A DNA stretch of 64,000 bases from Chamaecyparis obtusa (Eukaryota; Streptophyta; Pinopsida; Cupressales; Cupressaceae), in the NCBI GenBank assembly GCA_027943335.1, contig BSBK01007849.1, forward strand, positions 1 through 64,000, written 5' to 3'. The notes beneath the pieces were generated by a model. That model ran no database searches and was not told where the DNA came from. It saw only the letters and a list, made by a program, of their open reading frames with translations. This document shows positions 12,426 through 25,544 of the stretch, piece after piece (within the stretch, counting starts at the first letter, position 1; each line of letters starts with the position of its first letter). The position numbers and the translations under genes were made by a program.

Positions 12426-13130
12426 CTCACACATGCCTCTAGTTTCTCTCTCCCTATCGGTATTTATATATCTCTCTCACTCAAACATGCATACTTCTTT
12501 AAGAAAAGAGGCTAACATAGAAGTTTTATAATTAAGTTTAATAAATTTATATAAGATTTTCTTTTCATGTGGTCCAAACAATTACTCAAGCCAAGAAATT
12601 AACTCCAAATTCACCTCAATTTTATTCTCTCAATGGTAGAAAGTGAACTCTAGAAAATGGTAAAGAAAAATGAGAGTCAAAATGATTTCTATCATCTTGC
12701 ATCTACAAACAATATAGATAGAGGGAGATAAAGACAATTAAAGAGGGATAGAGATGAGTAGATAGATATGGATAGAAAGAGATAGATGAGCTAGAGGTAG
12801 ATATAGTGAGATATTTATACTTGCACATGTATATATGTATATTGTTTTTCTATGATTCATACTTTATGAGAATATATAGTTTCATTTCATAAAGATTAAA
12901 CCAATTTTGGGCATTTGGATCCAAGCATTACATCTTTTACTTAAAATTTATAAAGTTTTCATAGCAACTTTTGTGCAACTTTTTCTTAATCACTTAACTA
13001 GACTTGTAATTTCTATTCCAACACCTCAAACAAGTTTAAATAGGTCATATAAGATAAAAAAAAAATAGTCCTACCCAATTTTAGTCCTATTGGAGTATTT
13101 TGACCACCTTGACCCATTTAGGGCATTACA
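12426..13130. other. Spacer, nothing recognised
   Basis: AT-rich, with purine-rich GATAGA-type words at about 12,710-12,800. No coding or structured feature seen. Confidence 0.5.
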
Positions 13131-15780
13131 AGAACCTTAAGGGACACACCGATATGGTGTGGTCTAAAATGTTTGAGTGAATTACGAATCCTAAAAAATT
13201 TATTCCTAGTGTTTACTCATCCAATTGAAGGTTTTGGAAAAAATGGTTTGATGTCAGGATGAATGGTTTGAAATATACACAATTTTTCTCATTTCAACTA
13301 AGGTGCATTGCAAGATTTGACATCAATCGGGATTGGGTTGGAAATTTCAAACGATGTCAAATATCCTAGAACTGAGATAGGTTATTATAGGCCTTTGTAA
13401 CGTAGTCTTGTAGCACTTGAGAATTTTATGATACCTTTCATGAGCTTTGAGAAATGTACCTCAAAATATTTATGCTCAATGATGCTTAGTGCACCTTAAG
13501 GGACACTTCAGTCCAGAGTGGTCCGAAACATTTAAGTGAGCTCATGTGGAAAACAAGGTTGTCAATAAAATTCATTTGGCCGACCAGAGTTGCTGGCGTA
13601 GATAGTTGGAGGAAACAAAAAATGGTTTGAAAGATACACAATGTTGCAAGTTTCAATTAAGAAACATTGCAAGTTTTGGCATCAACCAAGATTGGGTTTC
13701 CAAGTTAAAATGAAGATGAATCTCCTAAAATTGAGATAGCTTATTGTAGATCTCTGTGACATAGTCACTTAGAACCTAATAGTTCGTCGATGCCTCACAT
13801 AAGCTCTGAAAAAATGGACCCCTAAAATTCACCAATTTTGGTATTGAGTGCATCTTTATGAACACTTTGCTCTTGAGTGGTCGAAAATGTTAAATGTTTG
13901 GGCCACTTGCTGTGTGAAGCAAGGTTGTCACTAGAATTTACCCAGCCAATTGGATATGTTGGTACAAATGGTTCAAGGCCACGATGAATGGTTTCAAAGA
14001 TATGCATTGTTGCATCTTTCAACTGAGCAACATTACAAGTTTTGGCATCAATCGAGATTGGGTTGCCAAATTAAAATAAATTTGAATCTCCCAAAAATGA
14101 GAGAGATTATTGTATACCTCTATGACATGCGCTTGTATCATCTAATAGTTTTCCAATACCTTGGACATGCTTTGAGAAACTACCCCCTAAAGGTCACTAA
14201 TTTTGGTGTTGAGTGCACCTTTAGGAACACTTCACTCCTAAGTGGTCGAGCACGTTTGAGCCACTTGGAGAGAAAAATAAGGTTGTCACTGGAATTTACC
14301 CAACCAAATGGAGTTGTTTACATAGACAATTTGAGGCCATGACGAATGGTTTAAAATATACGCACTATTGTAACTTTCAACTGAGCAAGATTGCAATTTT
14401 TGGCATCAATTGAGATTGGGTTGCCAAATTAAAATGGGTTTGAATTTCCCAAAACTGAGATAGGTTATTGTAGGCCTTTGTGACACAATCCTATATCACC
14501 TAATAGTTTTTTGATACCTTTCATAAGATTTGAGAAACACCCCATAAAGATCACCAATTTTGGTGTTGAGTGCACCTTTAGGAACACTACGCTCTTGCAT
14601 GGGCAGAAAATTTTGATTCACTTAGTGAGTGAAAAGAGGTTATCACTAGCATTTACCTAGCCAATCGAAGATGTTGGCATAGATGGTTTGAGACCACGAT
14701 GAATGGTTTGAAAGATACACACTATTGCAACTTTTAACTAAGCAAAATTGCTAGTTTTGGAATCAACCAAGATTGGGTTGTCAAATTAAAATGAATTTGA
14801 ATCTCCAAAAATTGAGATAGGTTATTGTAGAAATCCATGACATGGTCCCATAGAACCTAATATTTCACTGATACCTTTCATGAGCTCTAAGAAAAATCCC
14901 CCTAAAGGTCACTAATTTTGGTGTTGAGTACACCTTTAGGAACACTTTTCTCCTGAGTGGTCGACAACATTCAAGCCACTTGGTGAGAAAAAATGAGGTT
15001 ATCACTAGCATTTAACCAGTCAGCTAGAGGTGTTGGCATAGATGTTTTGAGGCCAGGATGAATGGTTTGAAAGATATGCACTGTTGTAACTTTCAACTGA
15101 GCAACATTGCAAGTTTTGGCATCAACTGAGATTGGGTTTCCACATTAAAATAAATTTGAATCTCCCAAAAATAAGATAGGTTATTGTAGGCCTTTCTATT
15201 ATAATTCCATAGCACCTAATGCTTCACTAATACCTCACACAAGCTCTAAGAAATTGTCCCCCTAAAAATTGCCAAGTTTGGTGCTGAGTGAACCTTTAAG
15301 AATACTTCTCTCCTAAGTGGTCATCAATGTTTGAGCCACTTGGTGAGTGAAACAAGGTTGTCACTAGCATTTACCTAGCCAACCAGAGCTATTGGCACAT
15401 TATGTTTGAGGCCATGATGAGTGGTTTGAAAGAAACACACTATTGTAACTTTTAATTGAGAAATATTGCAAATTTTGGCATCAACGAAGATTGGGTTGAC
15501 AAATTAAAATGAATTTGAATCTCCCAAAATTGAGATAGATTATTGTAGGCATCCACAACATGGTCTTGTAGCACCTGACAGTTCACACATACCTCACATG
15601 AGCTCCAATAATTATCCCCCTAAAGGTCACCAATTTTGGTGTTGATGAGTGCACCTTTAGGAACACTTCGCTCCTGAGTGATTTGCAATGTTTGAGCCAC
15701 TTGGTGAGAAAAATGAGGTTGTTACTATTGTTCACCTAACCAACTGAAGTTATTGACACAAATGATACCATGCTACAACA
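13131..15780. repeat. Satellite-like tandem array, ~359-bp monomer, 7 full copies
   Basis: The landmark GATTGGGTT recurs at 13,331, 13,690, 14,056, 14,414, 14,771, 15,130 and 15,489, giving spacings of 357-366 bp. Each monomer carries the same ordered words: GATGAATGGTTTGAAAGATA, TTTTGGCATCAA, TGAGATAGGTTATTGTAG, GGTCACCAATTTTGGTG, CACCTTTAGGAACACTT and TTTGAGCCACTTGGTGAG. Partial monomers lie at both ends. By eye the copies differ by some 10-20%, so the array is old. Open frames inside it are accidental. Confidence 0.93.
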
Positions 15781-17163
15781 AATATTTTGAAAGATATGCC
15801 ATTTTCTAATCAATGAGGATAGTGAGTGAATCTGAAAAATGCATATCTCCTAAACTAACTGGTGGAAAAGTCTAAAATTTGGTTAAATAGTTGTCACAAC
15901 TATTGACCACTTATGGTGGCTTTGACCATCTTTGACTATTATAGGACCTAGCTGCCTTAAAACCTATAAAATGTCTCAATGGCCATACAAACATGTTTCA
16001 ATTGATCATAACAACCTAATTTGACCTAAAGGAAACAAAGTGGCCTCACATTGGAATTATTACATTGATTTGGCCAAATTGGTCTTACTGACTCTGCAGC
16101 ACTCATATTGGGAATAACAAGACAATTTTTGGGAATTGAATAGTTTGACCCCTTAAACCTCAAAAATAATTGTTATGGAAGGAAGAAACTTTGTTGGTAA
16201 CATTGAGATCTTCCTAGCAAAGTTATAGGGTCTTAATAGCTAGTATGTAGACTTACCATAATTGTTTTTACTCCTATTTCTAGAATTCATTTCCTGAACA
16301 TTTTTTATTTATTTATAATGAAAAACATGTTTAAAACTTAGATCATTAGAAGAACCGAGAGGATATGTTTCTATTGTTTCTAATGTGTTACTGGTTGATT
16401 TGGTAAGAATTGTTGAGGGGAGGATTTTGCAAGAAAGTTTTGAAGGATATAAGTTTAGGGATGTAATTTAGAGAAAATGTGCTAATGCTTAACTAATATT
16501 ATCTAAATACATTAATGAGACAAATGAATGCTTGCTGATATGTATGGGTATTGTCTCTAGTGGTCTAGTGCTATTAATAACTCTAGGAGAAAGATTTAAA
16601 ATATTGAATTTGAGTTGAATAATATTAGTAAGCATTATAATTTCTTCAAGGATAAGGGTGCTAAGTAAAGAATAAGAGTTGGTGAATTGCAATCAGAGTT
16701 TATACACATTTAGAGACATGGGAAAGATTTAGTGAGGAATTTATAGTTGGTGAATGATATAGTTGAAGTCCAGTTAGAGCATCTTTCTAGAATTATTTTT
16801 GATGCTAAGGAATATGAATGTCAGTACTGGTCTCCAGACTATTCATCATCATTTGATTCATTGGTTCTTCATGATAGTCTGTGTGCATAGACGAGTTTGA
16901 TTGTAGCTGCTTGGAAGCAAAGTCTTCCAATTTTAAAAGAAAGATACAAGAAATTTCTTCTTGTAAAAACTACTATTTTGATCTGATTTAATGATTTGGG
17001 CCTTTTCCATTGTTGGAAAAAAAAAAGGGGAAGAAAATGTAAAAGAAAAAATAACTGAAAGGAACTACTTAACTCATGGGGAGTTTTTGGTTTTTGGATG
17101 CTTTGGACCTTTTTGGAGTTTTTCGCATTTTGTTGTTTTTTTATCAGTGTCAAAGGGGGAGAT
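15781..17163. other. Spacer; probable 3' internal part of a decayed LTR element
   Basis: No protein domain recognised. Its right end is a purine-rich CAAAGGGGGAGAT (about 17,151-17,163) that looks like a Copia polypurine tract, so the last several hundred bases may be element-internal DNA. Confidence 0.4.
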
Positions 17164-18289
17164 TGTTGAGATGTTGTTATTGGAATTTTTTTCATTAATG
17201 TCAAAACCTGTGTAATGGTTGGATGTGCTTCGGGTGATGAACATAATTGATCTATCCTATGCAAAAAAGTATGTTGTGGATGGTTATTATTGGTTTGGTA
17301 ATGATGGTATATCTCATTTTGATACATCTGCAATTTTTAATGAGTGAAGGTTGGATGATTTTCATTGGCTTATGTCTTTAGAGTTCTTTCTGGGTATCCT
17401 TTCTATCCAGACATTTATGTAGTGCATCAAGAAGTTTTTGGTATGAGAGTTGTATTTATTTTTGGTATGATAATTATATTCATTTTTGGACCATTTCTTG
17501 TTGGTGTTATCATTCGGTTGGTGTTGAATTCTATAATGATCAAGGCATGGTCTTGGTTGTGGAATTCCCACTTGCCCCAAAATATATTTATCTTTAAGTG
17601 CTTATGCTATGTAACATGGTTATCATATGTAAGACCTATCTTTGGGTCCCATGGTAGCAAGGTATGGATTTCTCATATGTATGACCTATCTTTTAGTTCT
17701 AGTGCTAGCGTGTTGATCTTTATTTCTTTTGTAATCAAGTCGACATGTTTTGCTAGGCTGACATATATTTTGATGCATCATACACACACACACACACACA
17801 CAAAATCTCTTGGATCTAAAAATGTAGTGAAGGGAAGACTAAATGATGAAGGTGATATGATGCGTATATAGTTGTATAACAAAGTGTGTGAACAAAGTAT
17901 GAAGTGCAAAGGACAATTGTGAAGGAAAAATAAGGGAAGTAACAAAGGAGTTTTTGTAGAAGTGTGGAAGGCTAGCAGAAGATTTATTCTACTTTGTTGT
18001 TGACATAGACAATATTATTCACCAAAACTGAATCCATGCATGTGCAGATGCACTTTCATCAGTTTTAATTTTGTTTGTAAGATCACTTTTGTATTGGTTG
18101 CGATAGTTGTTTTTTGTAACTTGGGAAATTAGTCTGAGCAATAGTGAGCCTTACCTATAGTGAGCATTTGTTTAAATCACATTAACTAGTGTTGATATAC
18201 ATGAGAATTAGCATTTTCATGGTTTTTCCCGCCTCGGGTTTCCACATAAAAAAATAGTGTTCCTATGCATATGATCTTGTGCATTTACA
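17164..18289 (+). mobile_element. LTR-like segment (Copia type, 3' LTR orientation)
   Basis: It starts TGTTGAGATG immediately after a CAAAGGGGGAGAT polypurine tract, a junction common in plant Copia elements. Near its end it has TTTTTCCCGCCTCGGGTTTCCACAT, a sequence type usual just before the end of Copia LTRs. It includes a short AC microsatellite (17,781-17,802). No second copy is in the window, so the right border (about 18,289) is an estimate. Confidence 0.55.
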
Positions 18290-18643
18290 ACGACAAGGTG
18301 AAAATGATGATTTTAGAAATCAACAAAAACATTCTTCGATACCCTATTTTCCCTAGATTCCATTGAGCTATTCACAACTCATGCACAATCATTGTAGGAA
18401 TACATTTCTATTTAGTTTTAAAAAATGAATCTCTATTTAGATAGATTCTAAGGATTGACTTAGTCTCCTCTATGGTTAGCCATGACTCGTTGACTGGCTT
18501 GGTTAGTTGGTGACTCATTAGACATTGTTTGAGTCCTTGTGGAAACTCGTAGGGCATGGAATTCCATCTTGGTTGTGTAGTTGGGTTGTCTTGGAACCCT
18601 TGGGAGTGTGTTAAGACTTCCTCTTGTGCATGACCGTGTGATG

Positions 18644-18674
18644 ATTGTTGTTGTTGTTGTTGTTGTTGTTGTTT
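18644..18674. repeat. (GTT)n microsatellite
   Basis: Ten or so uninterrupted GTT units. Confidence 0.95.
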
Positions 18675-21600
18675 TATTCTTGCTTATACAATTGTATGTT
18701 ATGTTTATACAAGTTTGTAAAGATCTATTTAGTAAATATCTAATTTTATATTTTTAAATTATACAAAATACATGGACATTATTCAATTAATATTTTATTT
18801 GTAAAGTAATCATGTAGTTAATTTTATTGAAAGTTCATGATAAAATGGTACTTTAAGTCCTCTTATCTTCAATCATTTTCAAATTATGTTTTCATCACTT
18901 TCAAGGGATGATATATGTATGGCTAGGATTGTATTCGTTAATGTATTGTCATTTTATTATTAGATAGCGATTATATCATTTTAAAAATATTTTCTAAGTC
19001 TCTAAAGAGCTATTTACAAAAGAGCATATGAGGTTTTTTTTGGTTATAAAATCATTAAAGTAGATTTAGTTGTGTGAAGTTATTTAAGTCTTTCTATTAC
19101 AATTAAATGAAATTCTAGTTAGACTAATGGGGTTGTAAATGTATTTCTATTTCTTTGTTTCAAATTTATAAAGGTATTTGAATTCTTCTTCAAATCTATA
19201 TTTTTTTCATGAGTAATTCATACCTTATATGCAAGAATATAGCCAATGACTTTTACCTTTGTGGATTCCTTGACTCTAAAGAAGTATTTTTTCATGAATC
19301 GAGGCTCAAGAGCTACAAAATCAATAGACTAAATAAGTAGGACATCACTATGTTCTTTCCGTCCATATATTTTTTTCTAGAATATTTCTTTAAATTTTCT
19401 TTTCTAGAAACTAGCTTAGCTAGGCTTAAATTATTTTGTATTTATCATTATAGCTTTATACTTCACCCTAGAGAAGATGTTTGGTCTAAAAATGGTTATT
19501 AGTGAAATTGGTTCTATAACAAGGGACTTTTTCTAAAAGGTTTAGGATATCATTTTGAATTTATTTCTTAGTCTGTAGTAAAAACTATGCAAGTACAAAA
19601 AAGGGAGCTTAGGGATTAAAAATGTTTATATTTTCAAAGTAGCTATTGGCCAAGCTGGCGTGGAGATTTTATCTCTCCTTACTAATAGTGCTCGTTCTTT
19701 TAATTTTGTTAAGTTTAATTATGGCACAATCATTTATAATTCTTTTTTCCCTTTTTCATGATTTAGACTCAAGTGTTGTTCGTACAACTTTGGTTGTGCT
19801 TTGTAGAGCTTATATATATTTTCTATTTGGATATCTTTTAGCCTTATTTGAAGAGGGTTTTTGGCCTTTTTTCCATATTTGGTTATGTTGTTAAAAATAT
19901 ACAACTTAAAAGGGTGTATTCTAGTGATGACATTTCCTAGCCTACTATATGTTCTATTATACTAGTCATGATTACTTAAGCCCAATTATATTTGCACTTG
20001 AATATTTTTCTTTCTTCAATTTTTTTCCCATTTAGTAAGTGAAAAATCTAGTATATCAATTTGAATATCTTTTGGTCCAACAAAATCTTCCATAAAATAT
20101 GTTTCTCTTGTAGCATATAAGAGTGCTCTATATAGTTAGAAAGTAGATGCCATTGTATTTCAATAACATCCAAAAATATTGAAACCTATATCCTAGTAAA
20201 ATTAAAAAGGACTTGTAAAGGTTTTATAAAGCAAGTGGAGATTATTGTGACAAGAATATTCAAGCCTTAATCAACCTACCACATAAATATGAGGTAAATT
20301 ATAGGATATGGTGGAGAATATTGTTTGTTTAGTCCTTGCAAGTTGATGTTAGAGAATGGCATGTTAATTTATTCTATTTATTTGTTTATATGAGATGAAT
20401 TTAAAGTAACACTGAATGAAATTCTAGTAAGACTAATGAGATTTTATTTATATATTTCTAGTTCTCTATTTTAGATTTACAAAGGTGTCTAAATGTTGCT
20501 TCAAATTTTGGCATTGTAACCTAATAAACTATGATCTAATCATTTTTCATTAAAAATAATTACATTTCTAATTAAATCTCATTATTTATTCTTTTTAGAC
20601 TAATTTAGATTACATTCTATTAGTATGCACAACTTAGTGATACATCTTCTACCATATAAATTATGAGAGCCTACATTTGTTTTCTATGTTTATATATTTA
20701 TGCATGTTAAGTTACTAAGTTGCACATAAGATACAAAAAACATAAGGTGATTGAGCTTTAGAAATATGACTTAATTTTTTATTTTCAATTACATGTATAC
20801 CTATTATTAATTAGCTTTTAAGTAAGCTTAAGTATAGACAACTAATAAACTAATATAAGAAATAATTACAAATAAACATTTGGAATATCTATATTGAAAA
20901 ACTTAAATACATGATTTAATATTTTAAAAAAAAATTAATTACCTTGGAAAAATATCTAAATGCCTTCTAAATCCTATAAAATATGATTAAATATAACATC
21001 TTTAAATTTATGGGACATGATCATTCTCTACATATAATAGCATGCATATACATTTTTTATGAAAACTAAAATTTACACACCACAATAAATTTTGATATGA
21101 TTCTCACTGGTCTAGTCCTCATTATTTGCTGCTATAAAAATACAAGAAAACCAATAGAAATACATTATGTCATACCATTTGTCTTTTCTAACCCCACTCT
21201 TTTGTCAATCTAAGTTATGTGTGAGTAACATTGGGAATTCACTGCAAATGACTTTCAACTTTGTTGTTGACCTATTTCATAGTTCTTGACCGATTTCATC
21301 TTCATTGCTTATTAACTCCACTCATAAAAAATTAGCTTTTATAATTTTTGTTTTCTTGCTAGGAAATAATGTAGAAACACAGACTGACCTCTATGAACTT
21401 TCCTCATCCATCCTTTGATTCCACACTTTTCTTTCTTATTACAAGGTTGAAGGCAACTAAATCAACAATTGGTGATCTAATGATCATAACATAAACCAAA
21501 ATACAAAAGCCCCAAATTACCTTGAAGAAGTGAGACGTTTATCCATTAAATAGAAAATCAAAAGGGAGGTGAAATTATGGAATTCAACCATATTCACCAA

Positions 21601-21738
21601 TATTACAACTATAATATTAAATAGATGCAACTATCAACTATAAAAGTAAATACATACAACTATATATTTAATCTAGGACTATAAAGTCAGTAAGGATTAC
21701 AAGGTCAAGAAAGGCAGCCCCAATGTGAATTAATGCTA
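18675..21738. other. AT-rich spacer; possible LINE shred and LTR remains
   Basis: Mostly featureless. Around 19,590-19,760 (plus strand) shifting frames read GIKNVYIF and KLAWRFYLSL, weakly like the thumb region of a plant LINE, too decayed to be sure. The last ~550 bp next to 21,739 probably belong to the 3' LTR of Copia B, because a polypurine-like GGGGGAGAATGATAG (minus strand) follows its RNase H. I could not fix its outer edge. Confidence 0.35.
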
Positions 21739-22455
21739 TCATTCTCCCCCATAATGACCATTGGGAAGAACATGTAGTAGATATCTGAGCTTTTGGAGCC
21801 TTTTAGGAGCTAGAGCCTTTGTGAAGATATCTATAATTTGATCTTCTATACTAGAGTACACAATTTTGATCAAACCTTGTTGAACCAATTCACCGATATA
21901 GTGATGTTGTATCTCAATATGTTTGGTTCTACTATGAATTACTAGATAATTTTTTATTTGTATAGCACTCTTGTTATCAGAATACAATAAGGTTGGTTCA
22001 TTATGTATTTGGTGTAAGTCCTCTAGTAGTATTCTCAACCATATAGTTTGACAAATTGCTAATTTTGCAGCTGTATATTTTGCCTCTGTCGTAGAAAGTG
22101 ATAGTGTTGGTTGTTACTTGGACTTCCAAGAGAATACTGTAGAACCAATGCTAAAAGTGTAACTAAAAGTAGACTTATGACCATCTGTAGAACAATCCCA
22201 ATCAAAATCTGTATAACCAACCAATTTTTTATCCTTTAAATGCTTAAAGTTGAGACCCTAACTCAATGTCACTTTAATACATCTGAGAATATTTTTCGTT
22301 GCACTCTAATGTGTTTTCTTATGATCTAACATGAACCTAGAGATCAAAATCACTATATATGTAATATCTAGATGAGTAGTAGTTAAGTAGATCAAACTTC
22401 CAATCAATTGTTTGTATAGAGTGGGGTTCACTAGATCAAACACATCCAAACTAGA
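21739..22455 (-). pseudogene. Copia B, C-terminal reverse transcriptase and RNase H
   Basis: Read on the minus strand from 22,455: NPTLYKQLIGSLIYLT (end of Copia reverse transcriptase), then an RNase H with DFDWDCSTDGHKS, STTEAKYTAA, YSDNKSAIQI and SRTKHIEIQHHYI, then IIDIFTKAL. The D, E and D catalytic residues remain. Stops occur before GLNFKHL and before QPTLSLS. The last 99 codons (21,739-22,038) are open and end at a polypurine tract. The upstream half of this enzyme is found at 37,078-37,115 and 59,766-60,615, displaced by later insertions. Confidence 0.9.
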
Positions 22456-22995
22456 CACTAGTACATTTGAGACCTTTTTTCGATGACAGGTTGTCTGAAT
22501 TGGGACAGTTTACCATTGATATAACGACACCACCCGACATTGCAATTTTGCAGTTGGAAAAATTGATGGTTTTGATGGGCATCATAATTATGATGATAAT
22601 GGACGTCACAAGAAGGGGGTGCCAACAAGGTGAACTTGGTGTCAGACCTATTTGTGGCTGTCCCAATTGCGACGCCTATCCATCGCAAAAAAATATGATG
22701 GCGACCCATCAGAATCTTCCGACAAGTTACTGTCATTTGTAATTTGTTTGCCGATGAAGATGCTGTTAGTGCACTAGATATCTGTAGGAAGTGTATGATG
22801 GATATACGTTGTTTGTAGTTTTTAATGACAGTGATGTTGTACATGCGATGGGGACTCATCAAAATTTTATAATGGCTATCCCTCATTTATAGTTTTTTAC
22901 CGACAATGATGTTGTACATGTGACAACTGGATGTCAAATTATTTCAAAAGATAACTATCGCTATTTTATGGCCGTCACAATTGCAACACAAATCA
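22456..22995 (+). repeat. CACTA left terminus and subterminal region
   Basis: The first 19 bases form the terminal inverted repeat. The next ~520 bp are rich in GATGACAG, CGACA, CCGTCACAATTGCAAC and GCGACG-type words and contain a diverged repeat of GACAGTGATGTTGTACATG (about 22,830 and 22,901). Such short repeated words beside the ends are where CACTA-encoded proteins bind in known elements. Binding here is inferred. Confidence 0.6.
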
Positions 22996-24160
<1,165 letters not shown>

Positions 24161-24260
24161 TCCTAGGAGCCTCTTATGACCCTTTATGACATTTTAAGAC
24201 CTCTACGATGTATTCTTAGGGATTGTAAAGGGTCGTAAAGGGTCATAAGGGGTCCTAGGA
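24161..24260. repeat. Inverted repeat 1 (30-bp arms, ~40-bp loop)
   Basis: Arm 24,161-24,190 (TCCTAGGAGCCTCTTATGAC...) pairs with 24,231-24,260 (...GGTCATAAGGGGTCCTAGGA) at about 27 of 30 positions. CCCTTTATGAC/GGGTCGTAAAG words recur in the loop. Confidence 0.85.
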
Positions 24261-24261
24261 C

Positions 24262-24432
24262 ACAACATCTAAGAAACATAAATGTAGGCATCATGGTCAC
24301 AATTTTTTGAAAGTACAACATAATTGAGTGGTATACCTAGACGTGTTGCATCATCTGGGCATACCATTCAATTATGTTGTGTCTCCAAAAAATTGTGACC
24401 ATGATGCCTACATTTATGTTTCTCAGTTGTTG
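24262..24432. repeat. Inverted repeat 2 (~73-bp arms, ~20-bp loop)
   Basis: Arm 24,262-24,337 contains AAACATAAATGTAGGCATCA, GGTCACAATTTTTTG and ACATAATTGA. Arm 24,358-24,432 is its reverse complement with few mismatches. A third partial copy of the outer part (TCTACATTTATGTTTCTCA) follows at about 24,438-24,456. It starts directly after inverted repeat 1, so a transcript would form two consecutive hairpins. Confidence 0.9.
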
Positions 24433-24612
24433 TGATATCTACATTTATGTTTCTCATTTGTCATGTTTATGTGCATGTTCTTTATGTGTATCTACTAGAA
24501 ATTCTAAAAAAAAATCAATATCTACAATAGCCCTCTATTAACCACATTTATGCATATGGTCCTAACAAAGTAGTGCACAAACTACACAAACAAGGCATTG
24601 CAGAAATATGAT

Positions 24613-24980
24613 TTATGCTTTTGCCATTGAAGCATTAATCTTGGCGGCACTAGCTGCCTCTCGAGCCTTGCATAAGTTGCACTCATTTACTACATCAGGT
24701 ATAGATGTAGATGGGGTAGATGTAAATGTGGTTTGATCAACCCACCATAAGTATTGACATCCACTATTTCCCTACAATACCAAATGTATATTAGTTCTTC
24801 ATAAAATGATTAATTAGTTGTCACATTATTTTTAAATCATAAAATATAATTATGTATCCAAACCTTTTTCCTATCTGGGCAAACCCAAAATTGACGTCCA
24901 GGATTACTTTTTGTGTGTGATGTCTTCAACATGCATGGGCCAACACCACATAGACACATAGACACATTGACCAAAGTCAT
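24613..24980 (-). CDS. Small GRF-type zinc-finger protein, two exons (91 aa)
   Basis: Exon 1 is 24,864-24,980 (39 codons) and exon 2 is 24,613-24,771 (52 codons plus TAA), both complete codons. The 92-bp intron has donor AAG|GTTTGG and acceptor TTGTAG|GG and is AT-rich. The joined protein shows the full GRF zinc-finger pattern: CLCGVGPC, then KTSHTKSNPGRQFWVC before the splice, then GCQYLWWVD after it. The Cys/Cys/Cys/Cys ligands and the NPGR-F-C and W-D signatures are present. GRF fingers bind single-stranded nucleic acid in several nucleases and topoisomerases. A C-terminal NECNLCKAREAASAAK stretch looks helical. An internal Met at codon 8 is an alternative start. The gene lies about 400 bp downstream of, and in line with, the CACTA transposase remnants. 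It has no stops, unlike everything around it. Whether it is an accessory transposon gene or a captured host gene is unknown. Confidence 0.75.
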
Positions 24981-25389
24981 CGATGCTATTTCAAAAAATA
25001 TTGCATTATCACAAATATTGCATTGTCATTATTTTGTTCATTCATACTAATTGCAATAAAAAGAAATATACTAATGTAGACTTGCACATTTTTTGGCTAA
25101 GTCGAAGTATTTGGTTTAAATAACTAGACACTAAAAAAAAAATGACAAACCAAAGACAACCATGCAATAAAAAGCAATTACTAAGAAATTATGAATTAGC
25201 TCACTCCATTGTAGGGAACAAAGAGAATCCCCTGTGACTTAACATCATTGATGTGCAAGGAAATAGAAAATTAGCAGAAGCAACTTTCATATAAGTAGGA
25301 CATATAAAACAAGGTGAATAAGAGTAGTACATTTAAAACAATCATTAGAACATGCCAAATATCTAGCATAATTGTAGATTTCATTCATG
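24981..25389. other. Spacer between GRF ORF and transposase tail
   Basis: AT-rich. It could hold the GRF promoter on the minus strand, but no clear TATA box can be assigned. Confidence 0.35.
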
Positions 25390-25513
25390 TCATTGATATT
25401 CTTCTTCATCCATCTCATCATCAAGATCGTCATCGTCGACAACATCATAACCACCACTATCATCATCGTCATCACCATCACCATCACCATCATCATCATC
25501 ATCATCGTCGTCG

Positions 25514-25544
<31 letters not shown>

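Noticed and set aside
13950..14342. 130-codon ORF
   Set aside because: It lies wholly within the tandem satellite and is not kept open in the other monomers.
13131..15780. CRISPR-like array
   Set aside because: The repeats are ~359 bp and contiguous without unique spacers, in eukaryotic DNA.
17365..17871. 168-codon hydrophobic ORF
   Set aside because: It falls inside an LTR-like segment, includes an AC microsatellite, and has no family features.
19646..19894. 82-codon membrane-protein-like ORF
   Set aside because: Leu/Ile richness comes from T-rich DNA. At best it covers a decayed LINE fragment.
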